Of a stretch of DNA of 5,549 bases, positions 1-5,535 are shown one piece after another. Under the pieces are notes generated by a model that was given only the letters and a program-made list of their open reading frames with translations, had not been told where the DNA came from and did not search any database. Each line of letters starts with the position of its first letter. The first letter of the stretch is position 1. The DNA lies in contig CAMAWS010000253.1 of NCBI GenBank assembly GCA_945861845.1, forward strand, positions 1 through 5,549, written 5' to 3'. The stretch is from Candidatus Sulfopaludibacter sp. SbA3. GTDB lineage: Bacteria; Acidobacteriota; Terriglobia; 20CM-2-55-15. A program made the translations under genes and the position numbers.

Positions 1-723
1 ACTCTAAAAGCGACTGCGCATGTCACGGCAGTCATCAAGGACGGGGTCCGCAGGCTCATTTTTTCGTTCAGCAATCCCGGAACCAATCCCGATGCCGCCG
101 GGAATGCGCTCTCATTTGCCACGTCGTTCTCCGCGGCTAATTTTCCAGCCACTTTCAGGAAACTCACCCCTGTCCAACTGGACCTTGTTCGGCAGTTCAT
201 CAAGGAACGGCTGCGGCCATTCCAGGAAATTCGAACCGCAATTGACAGTGCCGCGGAAGGAATTCGCAACAGGGCGCAATTCTCAGTGGGGTACAACGCC
301 ACACTGCGAAAGAATCCCGGCTACGAGGACCATCATTTCACGCTGATCTACGATCAGGGCCTCACCGACAGGATTTCATGGACCGTAAATGGCGCGGGAA
401 TTGTCAGGGACCGCCGCGCGACTGATAAAACGAAAGCCGCGAAATTGGCCACCGAGTTCATGGGGCAATTGACATTGCCACAATCTGATCTGTGGGGCCG
501 TGCTGCGACGACTTTGAGCTTCAGCGGCGAGGCGAAGTGGCAGGACAGGAGCAAGCCGGCCTATACGGTGCAGGCCAAACTCACCATTCCAATCGGCACG
601 GGAATTGACCTGCCCGTGGTCTATCGTTATGCGACAGGAATCGCGAACTCCAACCAGTCGAGTCCTGAAGCGAAGCTGGGCCTGACAATCGACACCGGCC
701 GCCTGATGCAACTCCTGAGGTAA
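1..723 (+). CDS. 3' part of a beta-rich, possibly outer-membrane, protein (5' end outside window)
   Basis: The frame is open from the first base to TAA at 721-723, giving 240 visible residues, so the true start lies upstream. I do not recognise a named family. The first ~90 residues are mixed, with a helical stretch around residues 60-92 (charged and amphipathic, containing QLDLVRQFIKERLRPF). From about residue 93 to the end the protein becomes a series of short segments with alternating polar and hydrophobic residues, such as AQFSVGYNATL, HHFTLIYDQGL, RISWTVNGAGI, TTLSFSGEAKW, YTVQAKLTIPIG and AKLGLTID. They are separated by polar turns, which is the look of antiparallel transmembrane beta-strands. 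This suggests the C-terminal part of an outer-membrane barrel or a beta-sandwich envelope protein. The last residue is Arg rather than the aromatic residue usual for BAM substrates, which weakens the barrel reading. It converges on the ttcA-like gene with a 6-bp gap. Confidence 0.75.
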   Translation, partial: TLKATAHVTAVIKDGVRRLIFSFSNPGTNPDAAGNALSFATSFSAANFPATFRKLTPVQLDLVRQFIKERLRPFQEIRTAIDSAAEGIRNRAQFSVGYNATLRKNPGYEDHHFTLIYDQGLTDRISWTVNGAGIVRDRRATDKTKAAKLATEFMGQLTLPQSDLWGRAATTLSFSGEAKWQDRSKPAYTVQAKLTIPIGTGIDLPVVYRYATGIANSNQSSPEAKLGLTIDTGRLMQLLR

Positions 724-729
724 CGGGCA

Positions 730-1491
730 TCAATTTTCGTCGAGATTTTGGATGGATGGGACGCCAGCCTCGCGTTGGGTGAACAACGTATAAGGATTCA
801 CGTTTGAAAGGGCGGCGGTGATCGACTCGCCGATTCCGATGTGCCGGGATTTCATGGCCTGAAGAAACTCGCGGATTTCGCGGCGCACGCTTTCCTTCTC
901 TCCGCACACGCATGCAATCGTAAGGAATCCGGCGGCCCGGGCGTACTCGGTTGAAAGGTCTTCGCTCACATAGGCAAGTGGACGAATGAGCCTCAGGCTT
1001 CCCTTTCGGGATTCCGCAACCGGCGGCAACGACGCGATCCGTCCATTAAAGAGGACATTGCGCAGCAGGGATTCCGCGCAATCATCGGCTGTATGGCCGA
1101 GGGCGAGGACGGAGCATCCAAGCTCGGAAGCCACGTTATAGAGGTGGTACCGTCGATGCCGGCTGCAAACGTCGCAGCCATGCGGCACGCCTTCAGCGAT
1201 CAGGCTGAGCGTGGCCGGGTCCTCGCGCACAACCCACTCAACACCCAGTTCGCGGATCTTTTCCTCGAGCGCCAGAATCGGCAGCTTGAATTTTCCCTGT
1301 TCGATCGTGACCGCCACCATCTCGTATGGAAACGGAGCACGCTTGCGGTATGCCGCCAGCGCATGCAGCATCGTCAGGCTGTCTTTTCCGCCCGACACGC
1401 CCACGGCAATGCGATCGCCGGGCCTCAGCATGGAAAAGGCGCCCATGGCGCGGCCCATGAGATCGAGAACCTTCTGTTCGACACCAGCCAT
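730..1491 (-). CDS. ttcA: TtcA-family tRNA 2-thiocytidine synthase-like PP-loop ATPase
   Basis: Predicted cytoplasmic enzyme that adenylates a tRNA cytidine (C32 in known TtcA) and replaces its oxygen with sulfur, using ATP and an iron-sulfur cluster. Visible in the 253 residues: the PP-loop SGGKDS at 33-38; the CxxC motif C106-DV-C109 followed by SRHRR, matching the TtcA cluster motif; the LGHTADD motif at 131-137; an IRPLAY segment at 169-174; and a further cysteine pair C194/C196 before GE, where E. coli TtcA has CNLCG. The family match is strong along the whole core. The protein is shorter than E. coli TtcA (~311 residues), lacking part of the N-terminus and the acidic C-terminal tail. 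The ATG start is set by a good AAGGA 6 nt upstream and lies 2 bp after the xseA stop, so co-transcription and probably translational coupling with xseA are expected. A different tRNA base or thiolation target is possible. TilS is unlikely because of the CxxC motif. Confidence 0.83.
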   Translation of the reverse strand: MAGVEQKVLDLMGRAMGAFSMLRPGDRIAVGVSGGKDSLTMLHALAAYRKRAPFPYEMVAVTIEQGKFKLPILALEEKIRELGVEWVVREDPATLSLIAEGVPHGCDVCSRHRRYHLYNVASELGCSVLALGHTADDCAESLLRNVLFNGRIASLPPVAESRKGSLRLIRPLAYVSEDLSTEYARAAGFLTIACVCGEKESVRREIREFLQAMKSRHIGIGESITAALSNVNPYTLFTQREAGVPSIQNLDEN

Positions 1492-1493
1492 GA

Positions 1494-2774
1494 TTATTCC
1501 TTCGAAAGAACCTGCGCGTTCAGCTTTCCCTGATGCAGCCGTACCTCTACCATGCCATTGACTTCAGCATCTGAAGCGGCGCGTACAACGCGGCCCTCGG
1601 GTGTCAGGCAGACGGCATAGCCGCGTTCAAGAACCGCCAGCGGACTCAGCGCGTCAAGCGTATGCGCGGCTGCCGCAAATCCATCATGCCACTTCCGGAG
1701 GCTCTGATGAATCGCTGAAGACAGCCGCTGCTGGCTGATCTCCACGCGGTGCATCCGAGTCCGGGTCAACGCCCCGGATCGTCCGACCTGCTCAAGGCGG
1801 AAGGCAAGTTCGTCCACGCGCTGTACCAGCCTTCGGATGCGCGTTTCCGCGACAACAAAGCCGCGGCTTCCGACCTTGCTGGCCAGGAAACTCCTGAGGG
1901 TACTGAAACGACGCCGAATATTGCCTTGAAGCCGCTCTTCCAATCCGGCAACCCTCTGCAGGAGCTCCTCCTGCGACTTGATGACAAGCTCCGCCGCGGC
2001 GCTAGGTGTGGCGGCGCGCAGGTCCGCAACGAAATCGCTGATCGTGAAATCCACCTCGTGCCCTACCGCCGAAATCACGGGTTTCTCCGAACGCACGATC
2101 GCTCGAACAACGCGCTCCTCATTGAATGCCCAGAGGTCTTCCATCGATCCACCGCCGCGCGCAATGATGATCACATCCACGTCGGTATGCTGGCTCAGGT
2201 AGTCGATGCCTTCCACGATCTGAAACGATGCCTTATCGCCCTGAACCTCGGACGGATAAATCAGCACGGAAACGGCCTCGTGCCGGCGCTTAAGCACCGT
2301 AAGGATGTCCCTCAATGCCGCACTCGTCGGAGACGTTACGATCCCGATCTTCCTCGGGAGCATTGGAATTGGACGTTTGCGTTCGAGCTGGAAGAGTCCT
2401 TCCTTCTCCAGCCGCTCCTTTAACTGCTCGAAGGCAAGCTGGAGGGCGCCTAAACCCGCGGGTTCCAGCACATCGACAATAATCTGATACTCGCCCCGGG
2501 CCTCATACGTGGTCACGCGGCCCCGCGCCCGGAACAACTTCCCGTTTTCGGGCCGGAATCTGAGCAGCCGCGCCGTATTCCGGAAACACACGGCGGGAAT
2601 CTGGGCGCGATCATCCTTCAAAGTGAAGTAAAGGTGACCGGCGGAGGAGCTCTTGAAATTCGAGATTTCGCCTTCGACCCACACGTCCCCGAAACGCCGC
2701 TCGATCATTTCGCGGATCTCCAGGCTCAGATCCGAAACCGTATAGATTTTTCGCTGAAAATCCGTGTTTTTCAC
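1494..2774 (-). CDS. xseA: Exodeoxyribonuclease VII large subunit
   Basis: Catalytic subunit of exonuclease VII, which degrades single-stranded DNA from both ends to oligonucleotides in the cytoplasm, with roles in repair and recombination. The 426 residues cover the whole family: an N-terminal OB-fold for ssDNA binding (about 10-105; WVEGEISNF, GHLYFTLKDD, YEARGEYQIIV), the catalytic domain (about 125-260; IGIVTSPTSAALRDIL, IYPSEVQGD, ARGGGSMEDLWAFNEE, SAVGHEVDFTISDFVADLRA), a long helical coiled-coil region (about 262-375) for small-subunit binding, and the terminal LERGYAV segment. D156, R206, H239 and D242 match the residues reported as essential in E. coli XseA (456 residues). The start is taken as GTG at 2774, because homology begins at the KIYTVSDL motif a few codons later. 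The in-frame ORF continues upstream only as antisense to the neighbouring gene. There is no clear Shine-Dalgarno. The usual partner xseB is not downstream; the ttcA-like gene follows after 2 bp. Confidence 0.94.
   Translation of the reverse strand: MKNTDFQRKIYTVSDLSLEIREMIERRFGDVWVEGEISNFKSSSAGHLYFTLKDDRAQIPAVCFRNTARLLRFRPENGKLFRARGRVTTYEARGEYQIIVDVLEPAGLGALQLAFEQLKERLEKEGLFQLERKRPIPMLPRKIGIVTSPTSAALRDILTVLKRRHEAVSVLIYPSEVQGDKASFQIVEGIDYLSQHTDVDVIIIARGGGSMEDLWAFNEERVVRAIVRSEKPVISAVGHEVDFTISDFVADLRAATPSAAAELVIKSQEELLQRVAGLEERLQGNIRRRFSTLRSFLASKVGSRGFVVAETRIRRLVQRVDELAFRLEQVGRSGALTRTRMHRVEISQQRLSSAIHQSLRKWHDGFAAAAHTLDALSPLAVLERGYAVCLTPEGRVVRAASDAEVNGMVEVRLHQGKLNAQVLSKE
1498..1503 (-). promoter_or_regulatory. 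Shine-Dalgarno of the ttcA-like gene, inside the xseA 3' end
   Basis: On the minus strand GAAGGA lies 6 nt before the ATG at 1491. It falls within the last codons of xseA, so ribosomes ending xseA translation sit on it. It supports this ATG over internal starts. Confidence 0.65.
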
Positions 2775-2776
2775 GG
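2762..2776 (-). promoter_or_regulatory. Small hairpin enclosing the xseA GTG start codon
   Basis: In the xseA transcript CCGTG is followed by AAAAA and CACGG: a perfect 5-bp stem with a 5-nt A-loop. The GTG start codon lies within the 5' arm. The stem is short, so an effect on initiation is only inferred. As DNA it is also a 15-bp inverted repeat that could be an operator. Confidence 0.35.
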
Positions 2777-2780
2777 TGGC

Positions 2781-2788
2781 AGTATAGT
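2781..2788. promoter_or_regulatory. Candidate shared, mirror-image -10 elements of the divergent xseA / ATP-grasp-like genes
   Basis: The 23 bp between the two start codons (2775-2797) contain TATAGT reading right (2783-2788) and TATACT reading left (2786-2781), each 5 of 6 to TATAAT. Transcription starting about 7 bp downstream would begin at or within a few bases of each start codon. That would fit the absence of a Shine-Dalgarno on both sides and suggests leaderless mRNAs. No convincing -35 is visible at 16-18 bp on either strand, so this rests on -10 similarity and position alone. Confidence 0.3.
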
Positions 2789-2797
2789 CTATTACCC

Positions 2798-3451
2798 ATG
2801 GATACCGCTCCCACGTGGCTGGAGGATACGACAAAGGACGTGACCGCCTTGCCGTGGTCCCCGCTCGGCGACGCCCTTCGCGCTGGCGTGCCCGTACCAA
2901 ATGGGTTCGTTGCAGGCTCCGGCGTTCCCGAAGAGAGCATCCGCGCGGCCTATGAAACATTAAAGCTCCGGGAGCGAACGCACTTTGTTGCAGTAAGAGG
3001 ACCATCGAACGCCATCCTGGACACCATCGGACCCGATCAACTGATCTACGCCATGCGCCGCCTTTGGAGAGAGTCTCCCGGCGCGATTCTGCTGGTGCAG
3101 CGGATGGTCCATTCCGATTGGTGCGGCAAGGCGGGATGGGACGGGAATGCGGCACTGCGGATGCTTCGCGTCATCGCCAATGAAGGAATGTTAGTGCTTG
3201 ATCCTGATACTTACGTCTTCAACGCAGCCACCGGTGAATGCACTGAAACGACCCTCCAGCAGAAGCAACGCAAGACGATTCGGCGGGTCGACGGCTTGTC
3301 GACGACAATCGAAGTTCAGAGTGGACGAACAGCGTTAGCCGCCAACCATCTGAAACAGATTGCCGAACTGGCCGAACGTGTGGGATCGGGAATCGGGTGG
3401 GCGATCGACGACAATTCCCGCCTGTGGCTGATCAGCATTCATCCTGCCTAG
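2798..3451 (+). CDS. Small stand-alone PEP synthase/PPDK N-terminal (ATP-grasp)-like protein, probably degenerate
   Basis: The 217 residues line up in order with landmarks of the PEP/pyruvate-binding ATP-grasp domain (PPDK_N) of PEP synthase and PPDK. These are AGVPVPNGF (29-37), VAVRGPS (64-70; family VAVRSSA), LVQRMVHSD (99-107; family VQRMVPSD), DPDTYVFN (135-142), the helix KQIAELAERV (186-195) and the closing GIGWAIDDNSRLWLISIHP (198-216; family DIEWA...QSRP). Normal PPDK_N domains are about 320-350 residues, so roughly 100 are missing. Key positions differ: the N-terminal GGKGANL lysine motif is absent, the acidic residue of DIEW is Gly200, and Q and R of QSRP are Ser213 and His215. No His-swivel or PEP-binding domain follows. 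No signal peptide is seen, so it is cytoplasmic. It may bind a nucleotide weakly or act as a regulator, but catalysis looks unlikely. There is no Shine-Dalgarno before the ATG. It is divergent from xseA by 23 bp and convergent with the M28 gene by 6 bp. Family assignment is fairly sure; function is unknown. Confidence 0.72.
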   Translation: MDTAPTWLEDTTKDVTALPWSPLGDALRAGVPVPNGFVAGSGVPEESIRAAYETLKLRERTHFVAVRGPSNAILDTIGPDQLIYAMRRLWRESPGAILLVQRMVHSDWCGKAGWDGNAALRMLRVIANEGMLVLDPDTYVFNAATGECTETTLQQKQRKTIRRVDGLSTTIEVQSGRTALAANHLKQIAELAERVGSGIGWAIDDNSRLWLISIHPA

Positions 3452-3457
3452 ATCCGT

Positions 3458-4414
3458 TTACCGCGCTGCAGCTTGCTGAATATCTCCCAGGTTCTTGTCG
3501 AACTCGCGAATGGCGTCGATGATGGTCTCCACCGCGCCCACGTAGAATGCCGGCATGATGTTTTCGTAGTCGTCGTTCGCCTTGTGGTGGTAGTCGTAGT
3601 CCTCGGTTCCGAAGTAGATGAACGGAATTCCGGCGCGATGGAACGCAATATGATCCGAATCGTCGGTCCAGTCATCATCCGCGCCAAACTCGTCCGGCCG
3701 ATCGTGGCCCAGCAGGAACTTCAGCGCGGGCCGCGGCAGCAGTTTTTCCAGGTAAGGACGGAGGAACGGATAGTGGTAGGTCCCGACCGCATAAAGGACG
3801 CTGCTCTTATCGCGGCAGATCATGTCGAGATTGACGTTCAACACCATCGCACTGCCGCTGACAGGCGGGTTACGGACGAATTCCCTTCCGCCATTGATAC
3901 CGGACTCCTCTGCGTCGAAAGCCGCAATGAGTATTGAATTATCGGGAGGGTGCTCTTGAAAGTATTTACCAACGGCAAAAAGACCCGCGGTGCCGGAAGC
4001 ATTATCGTCGGCGCCGTTGAACACCTGGCCGTTAATCACGCCGACATGATCGTAGTGCGCTGTAACTACCTGGAACCGGTCCGGACGAACCCGTCCTTTT
4101 ATATACCCGACAACATTCACGCCCTCCAGTGCGGCAAACGACCCTCGGAAAGCGAATGTGAACGGACGAAGGTAGGAATCGCCGATCGGAGCAATGCCGG
4201 ACTGCTTGAATCTTTCGAGGATATACGCGCGGGCCTTGAGGTTGCCGGGAGTGCCGGGCTTGCGCCCCTGCATGTCGTCGGCGGAAAGAGTCTTCAGGTC
4301 GAGTAGAAGCTGCGATGCATCGATCATTCCGGATCGAGGCGCGGCGGCTGGAACCTGAGCCACACTGGCGGACGAGGTCAGCAACCCGAGTGCAAGAATG
4401 AGAATGCGAACCAT
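3458..4414 (-). CDS. Secreted M28-family zinc metallopeptidase
   Basis: Exopeptidase-type enzyme (aminopeptidase or carboxypeptidase class) that removes terminal amino acids using two zinc ions, acting after export. Of 318 residues, 1-19 form a signal peptide (MVRILILALGLLTSSASVA, cleavage expected before Gln20). The M28 metal-site signature is complete: TAHYDHVG at 118-125 (zinc ligand H120), NGADDNASG at 133-141 (bridging Asp in D136/D137), DAEESG at 167-172 (general base E169, zinc ligand E170), NLDMI at 195-199 (D197), and a C-terminal histidine at 276/277 in YHHKANDDYENI. The family motif SDHIAFHRAGIPFIYFG is at 253-269. No protease-associated domain is inserted and the length is near minimal for the family. 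It starts 3 bp after the stop of the upstream hydrolase gene without a clear Shine-Dalgarno, so expression probably depends on that operon and on coupling. Substrate cannot be told. Residues 238-284 are unusually acidic. Confidence 0.92.
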   Translation of the reverse strand: MVRILILALGLLTSSASVAQVPAAAPRSGMIDASQLLLDLKTLSADDMQGRKPGTPGNLKARAYILERFKQSGIAPIGDSYLRPFTFAFRGSFAALEGVNVVGYIKGRVRPDRFQVVTAHYDHVGVINGQVFNGADDNASGTAGLFAVGKYFQEHPPDNSILIAAFDAEESGINGGREFVRNPPVSGSAMVLNVNLDMICRDKSSVLYAVGTYHYPFLRPYLEKLLPRPALKFLLGHDRPDEFGADDDWTDDSDHIAFHRAGIPFIYFGTEDYDYHHKANDDYENIMPAFYVGAVETIIDAIREFDKNLGDIQQAAAR

Positions 4415-4417
4415 GAA

Positions 4418-5440
4418 TTACGGCTTTAGCCAGGTTGAGAGCCAGTCGAACCCCTGCTGAAGATACGCAGGTCTCACCATGTGACCGGTATTCTCCTGCC
4501 AGAGTAATCTGAATTTGTCCTTTGCGCCGGCTTTGCCGTAGGCCTCCATTGCCCTTGCGGCTGCCAGTTCGACGCCTGGCCTCGGCGTCCGGGGATCGCT
4601 GTCCCCATGTATGGACAGCAACGGTCTTGGCGCAATCAGCGGGACCATCTCAGGGCCATCGAAATCCGAGTAAATGCCCGGTACGACTCGATCGTAGAAC
4701 TTGCGGACAAAGTCGGCGTTGACCTGCGCTCCCGCGTCTTTCGCGGCTCCATTGATGGCTGCCTGGAAGGTGCCAACGCGTGAGTGCCACGAATCGTTTT
4801 CGATGGCCCAACGGAAGCTCTGGACGCCGATCATCGGCACAGCCACCGCGACTCGCGGATCGACGGCAGCAGTCAAATAAGTCTCCATGCCGCCCTTGGA
4901 AAAACCAATCATGCCGATGCGCGCGGGATCGACGTCTTCACGGGTATTGAGATAGTCGATCAGCCGCAACAGGTCCCATACCGTGTCGTAGAGAAATGGA
5001 AGCTCCTTGCCGGTGCGGTAGGTTCTCAACATCGCGTCGACATACTCATCGGACCCAACACCGAGCTTCGAACGTTCGCCGTGATACCGCCCATCAATTG
5101 AAACGCCGACGAAACCGCGGTCCGCAAGCACTTCCAGGTACTCGGCCATGTCTTCCTTTGTCCCGCCCGTCCCGCTGAGCACGATTACCGCCGGCCGGCG
5201 CCCTGCCGGCGATGCCTTCTTTACGAGGATTCCGGGCACGCGCTGCCCGGCCTCGGCTGCAAACGTAAAGTGCCAACTGGCCTTTCCTCCGGCTTCCGAC
5301 AGTTTGCTTGCTTCGGGATTGAGTGCCACCCGAGGACGGTCGATCATCTTGAGGAACTTGTCGCGAGTTGCGGTTTGAGCGGAGGCCAATTCAGCGGTGG
5401 CAAATATCGCCAGCGCCGCAATTATCAACTTCGAGAACAT
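4418..5440 (-). CDS. Secreted alpha/beta hydrolase of the dienelactone hydrolase / acetyl-esterase type
   Basis: Predicted serine hydrolase cleaving esters outside the cytoplasm. Of 340 residues, 1-21 are a signal peptide (hydrophobic stretch, then LASA, cleavage before Gln22). The mature part shows an alpha/beta-hydrolase fold: strand and oxyanion region PAVIVLSGTGG (83-93), FVGVSIDGRYHGER (110-123), the nucleophile elbow GFSKGG with Ser181 (179-184), the acid loop SIHGDSDPRTP (276-286) with probable acid Asp282, and NTGH with catalytic His320. The RYHGER motif and the HGDxDPRTP loop resemble acetyl-xylan-esterase-like and dienelactone-hydrolase-like proteins. True substrate (plant polymer ester, lactone or peptide ester) cannot be read from sequence. 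A strong AGGAG 8 nt upstream fixes the ATG. It is the first gene of an operon with the M28 peptidase 3 bp downstream, suggesting joint breakdown of external material. Confidence 0.88.
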   Translation of the reverse strand: MFSKLIIAALAIFATAELASAQTATRDKFLKMIDRPRVALNPEASKLSEAGGKASWHFTFAAEAGQRVPGILVKKASPAGRRPAVIVLSGTGGTKEDMAEYLEVLADRGFVGVSIDGRYHGERSKLGVGSDEYVDAMLRTYRTGKELPFLYDTVWDLLRLIDYLNTREDVDPARIGMIGFSKGGMETYLTAAVDPRVAVAVPMIGVQSFRWAIENDSWHSRVGTFQAAINGAAKDAGAQVNADFVRKFYDRVVPGIYSDFDGPEMVPLIAPRPLLSIHGDSDPRTPRPGVELAAARAMEAYGKAGAKDKFRLLWQENTGHMVRPAYLQQGFDWLSTWLKP

Positions 5441-5448
5441 TCTTCACT

Positions 5449-5453
5449 CTCCT
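5449..5453 (-). promoter_or_regulatory. Shine-Dalgarno of the alpha/beta hydrolase gene
   Basis: AGGAG on the minus strand, 8 nt before the ATG at 5440. It is the best ribosome binding site in the window and supports this start, which also gives a complete signal peptide. Confidence 0.75.
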
Positions 5454-5470
5454 GAAAACGCGAGCTGATT

Positions 5471-5479
5471 TTATCCACA
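5471..5479 (+). promoter_or_regulatory. Perfect consensus DnaA box
   Basis: TTATCCACA is an exact match to the high-affinity DnaA-binding 9-mer. It lies in the upstream region of the hydrolase operon and overlaps the candidate -10. I saw no second exact box in the window, so an origin is not indicated. It could be a DnaA-titration or regulatory site, or chance. Confidence 0.4.
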
Positions 5480-5484
5480 TCGGC

Positions 5485-5495
5485 TCGAACTTCGA
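5485..5495. repeat. 11-bp palindrome near the candidate -35
   Basis: TCGAA-C-TTCGA is a perfect 5+1+5 inverted repeat overlapping the candidate -35 of the hydrolase operon. It may be an operator half-site pair, though it is short for a typical repressor site. Confidence 0.3.
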
Positions 5496-5519
5496 AAGTA
5501 TTCAGTCTACCTGTGGGCG

Positions 5520-5535
5520 CGGGGCTTGAGCCCCG
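5520..5535. repeat. GC-rich REP-like hairpin at the window edge
   Basis: CGGGGCT-TG-AGCCCCG is a perfect 7-bp inverted repeat with a 2-nt centre, flanked by CTGTGGG on the left. It resembles short dispersed extragenic palindromes common in acidobacterial and planctomycete genomes. There is no T-run on either side, so a classical intrinsic terminator is not supported. Copy number cannot be judged from one copy. Confidence 0.45.

Larger units (their letters stand above)
5468..5496 (-). promoter_or_regulatory. Candidate promoter of the hydrolase-peptidase operon
   Basis: On the minus strand TAAAAT (5473-5468, 5 of 6 to the -10 consensus) follows TTCGAA (5496-5491, 3 of 6 to TTGACA) with a 17-bp spacer. 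Transcription would start near 5461, giving a leader of about 20 nt that contains the AGGAG. The weak -35 and lack of experimental support keep confidence low. Confidence 0.35.

Noticed and set aside
730..1491. TilS (tRNA-Ile lysidine synthase) identity for the PP-loop protein
   Set aside because: The CxxC-SRxRR motif, the LGHxxDD context and the distal cysteines match TtcA, and TilS C-terminal domains are absent.
1749..2423. 224-residue plus-strand ORF within xseA
   Set aside because: It is entirely antisense to conserved exonuclease VII catalytic and coiled-coil codons and has no protein-like domain.
2775..3155. Upstream in-frame extension of xseA to 553 residues
   Set aside because: The extra N-terminal residues are Arg/Ser/Pro-rich low-quality sequence, lie antisense to the ATP-grasp-like gene, and have no counterpart in XseA proteins, whose homology begins just after the GTG at 2774.
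3465..3475. GCGCTGCAGC near the 3451/3458 junction as a terminator
   Set aside because: It is a short restriction-site-like palindrome in coding sequence with no T-run.
3473..3937. Long plus-strand ORF with a valine-rich run inside the M28 gene
   Set aside because: It is the antisense shadow of the aspartate- and tyrosine-rich peptidase coding region; its composition mirrors those codons and it has no recognisable domain.
5471..5479. Replication origin
   Set aside because: Only one exact DnaA box, no AT-rich unwinding region and no dnaA/dnaN neighbours.
5520..5535. Intrinsic terminator reading of the GC-rich hairpin
   Set aside because: There is no U-tract on either strand directly after the stem and the central loop is only 2 nt.
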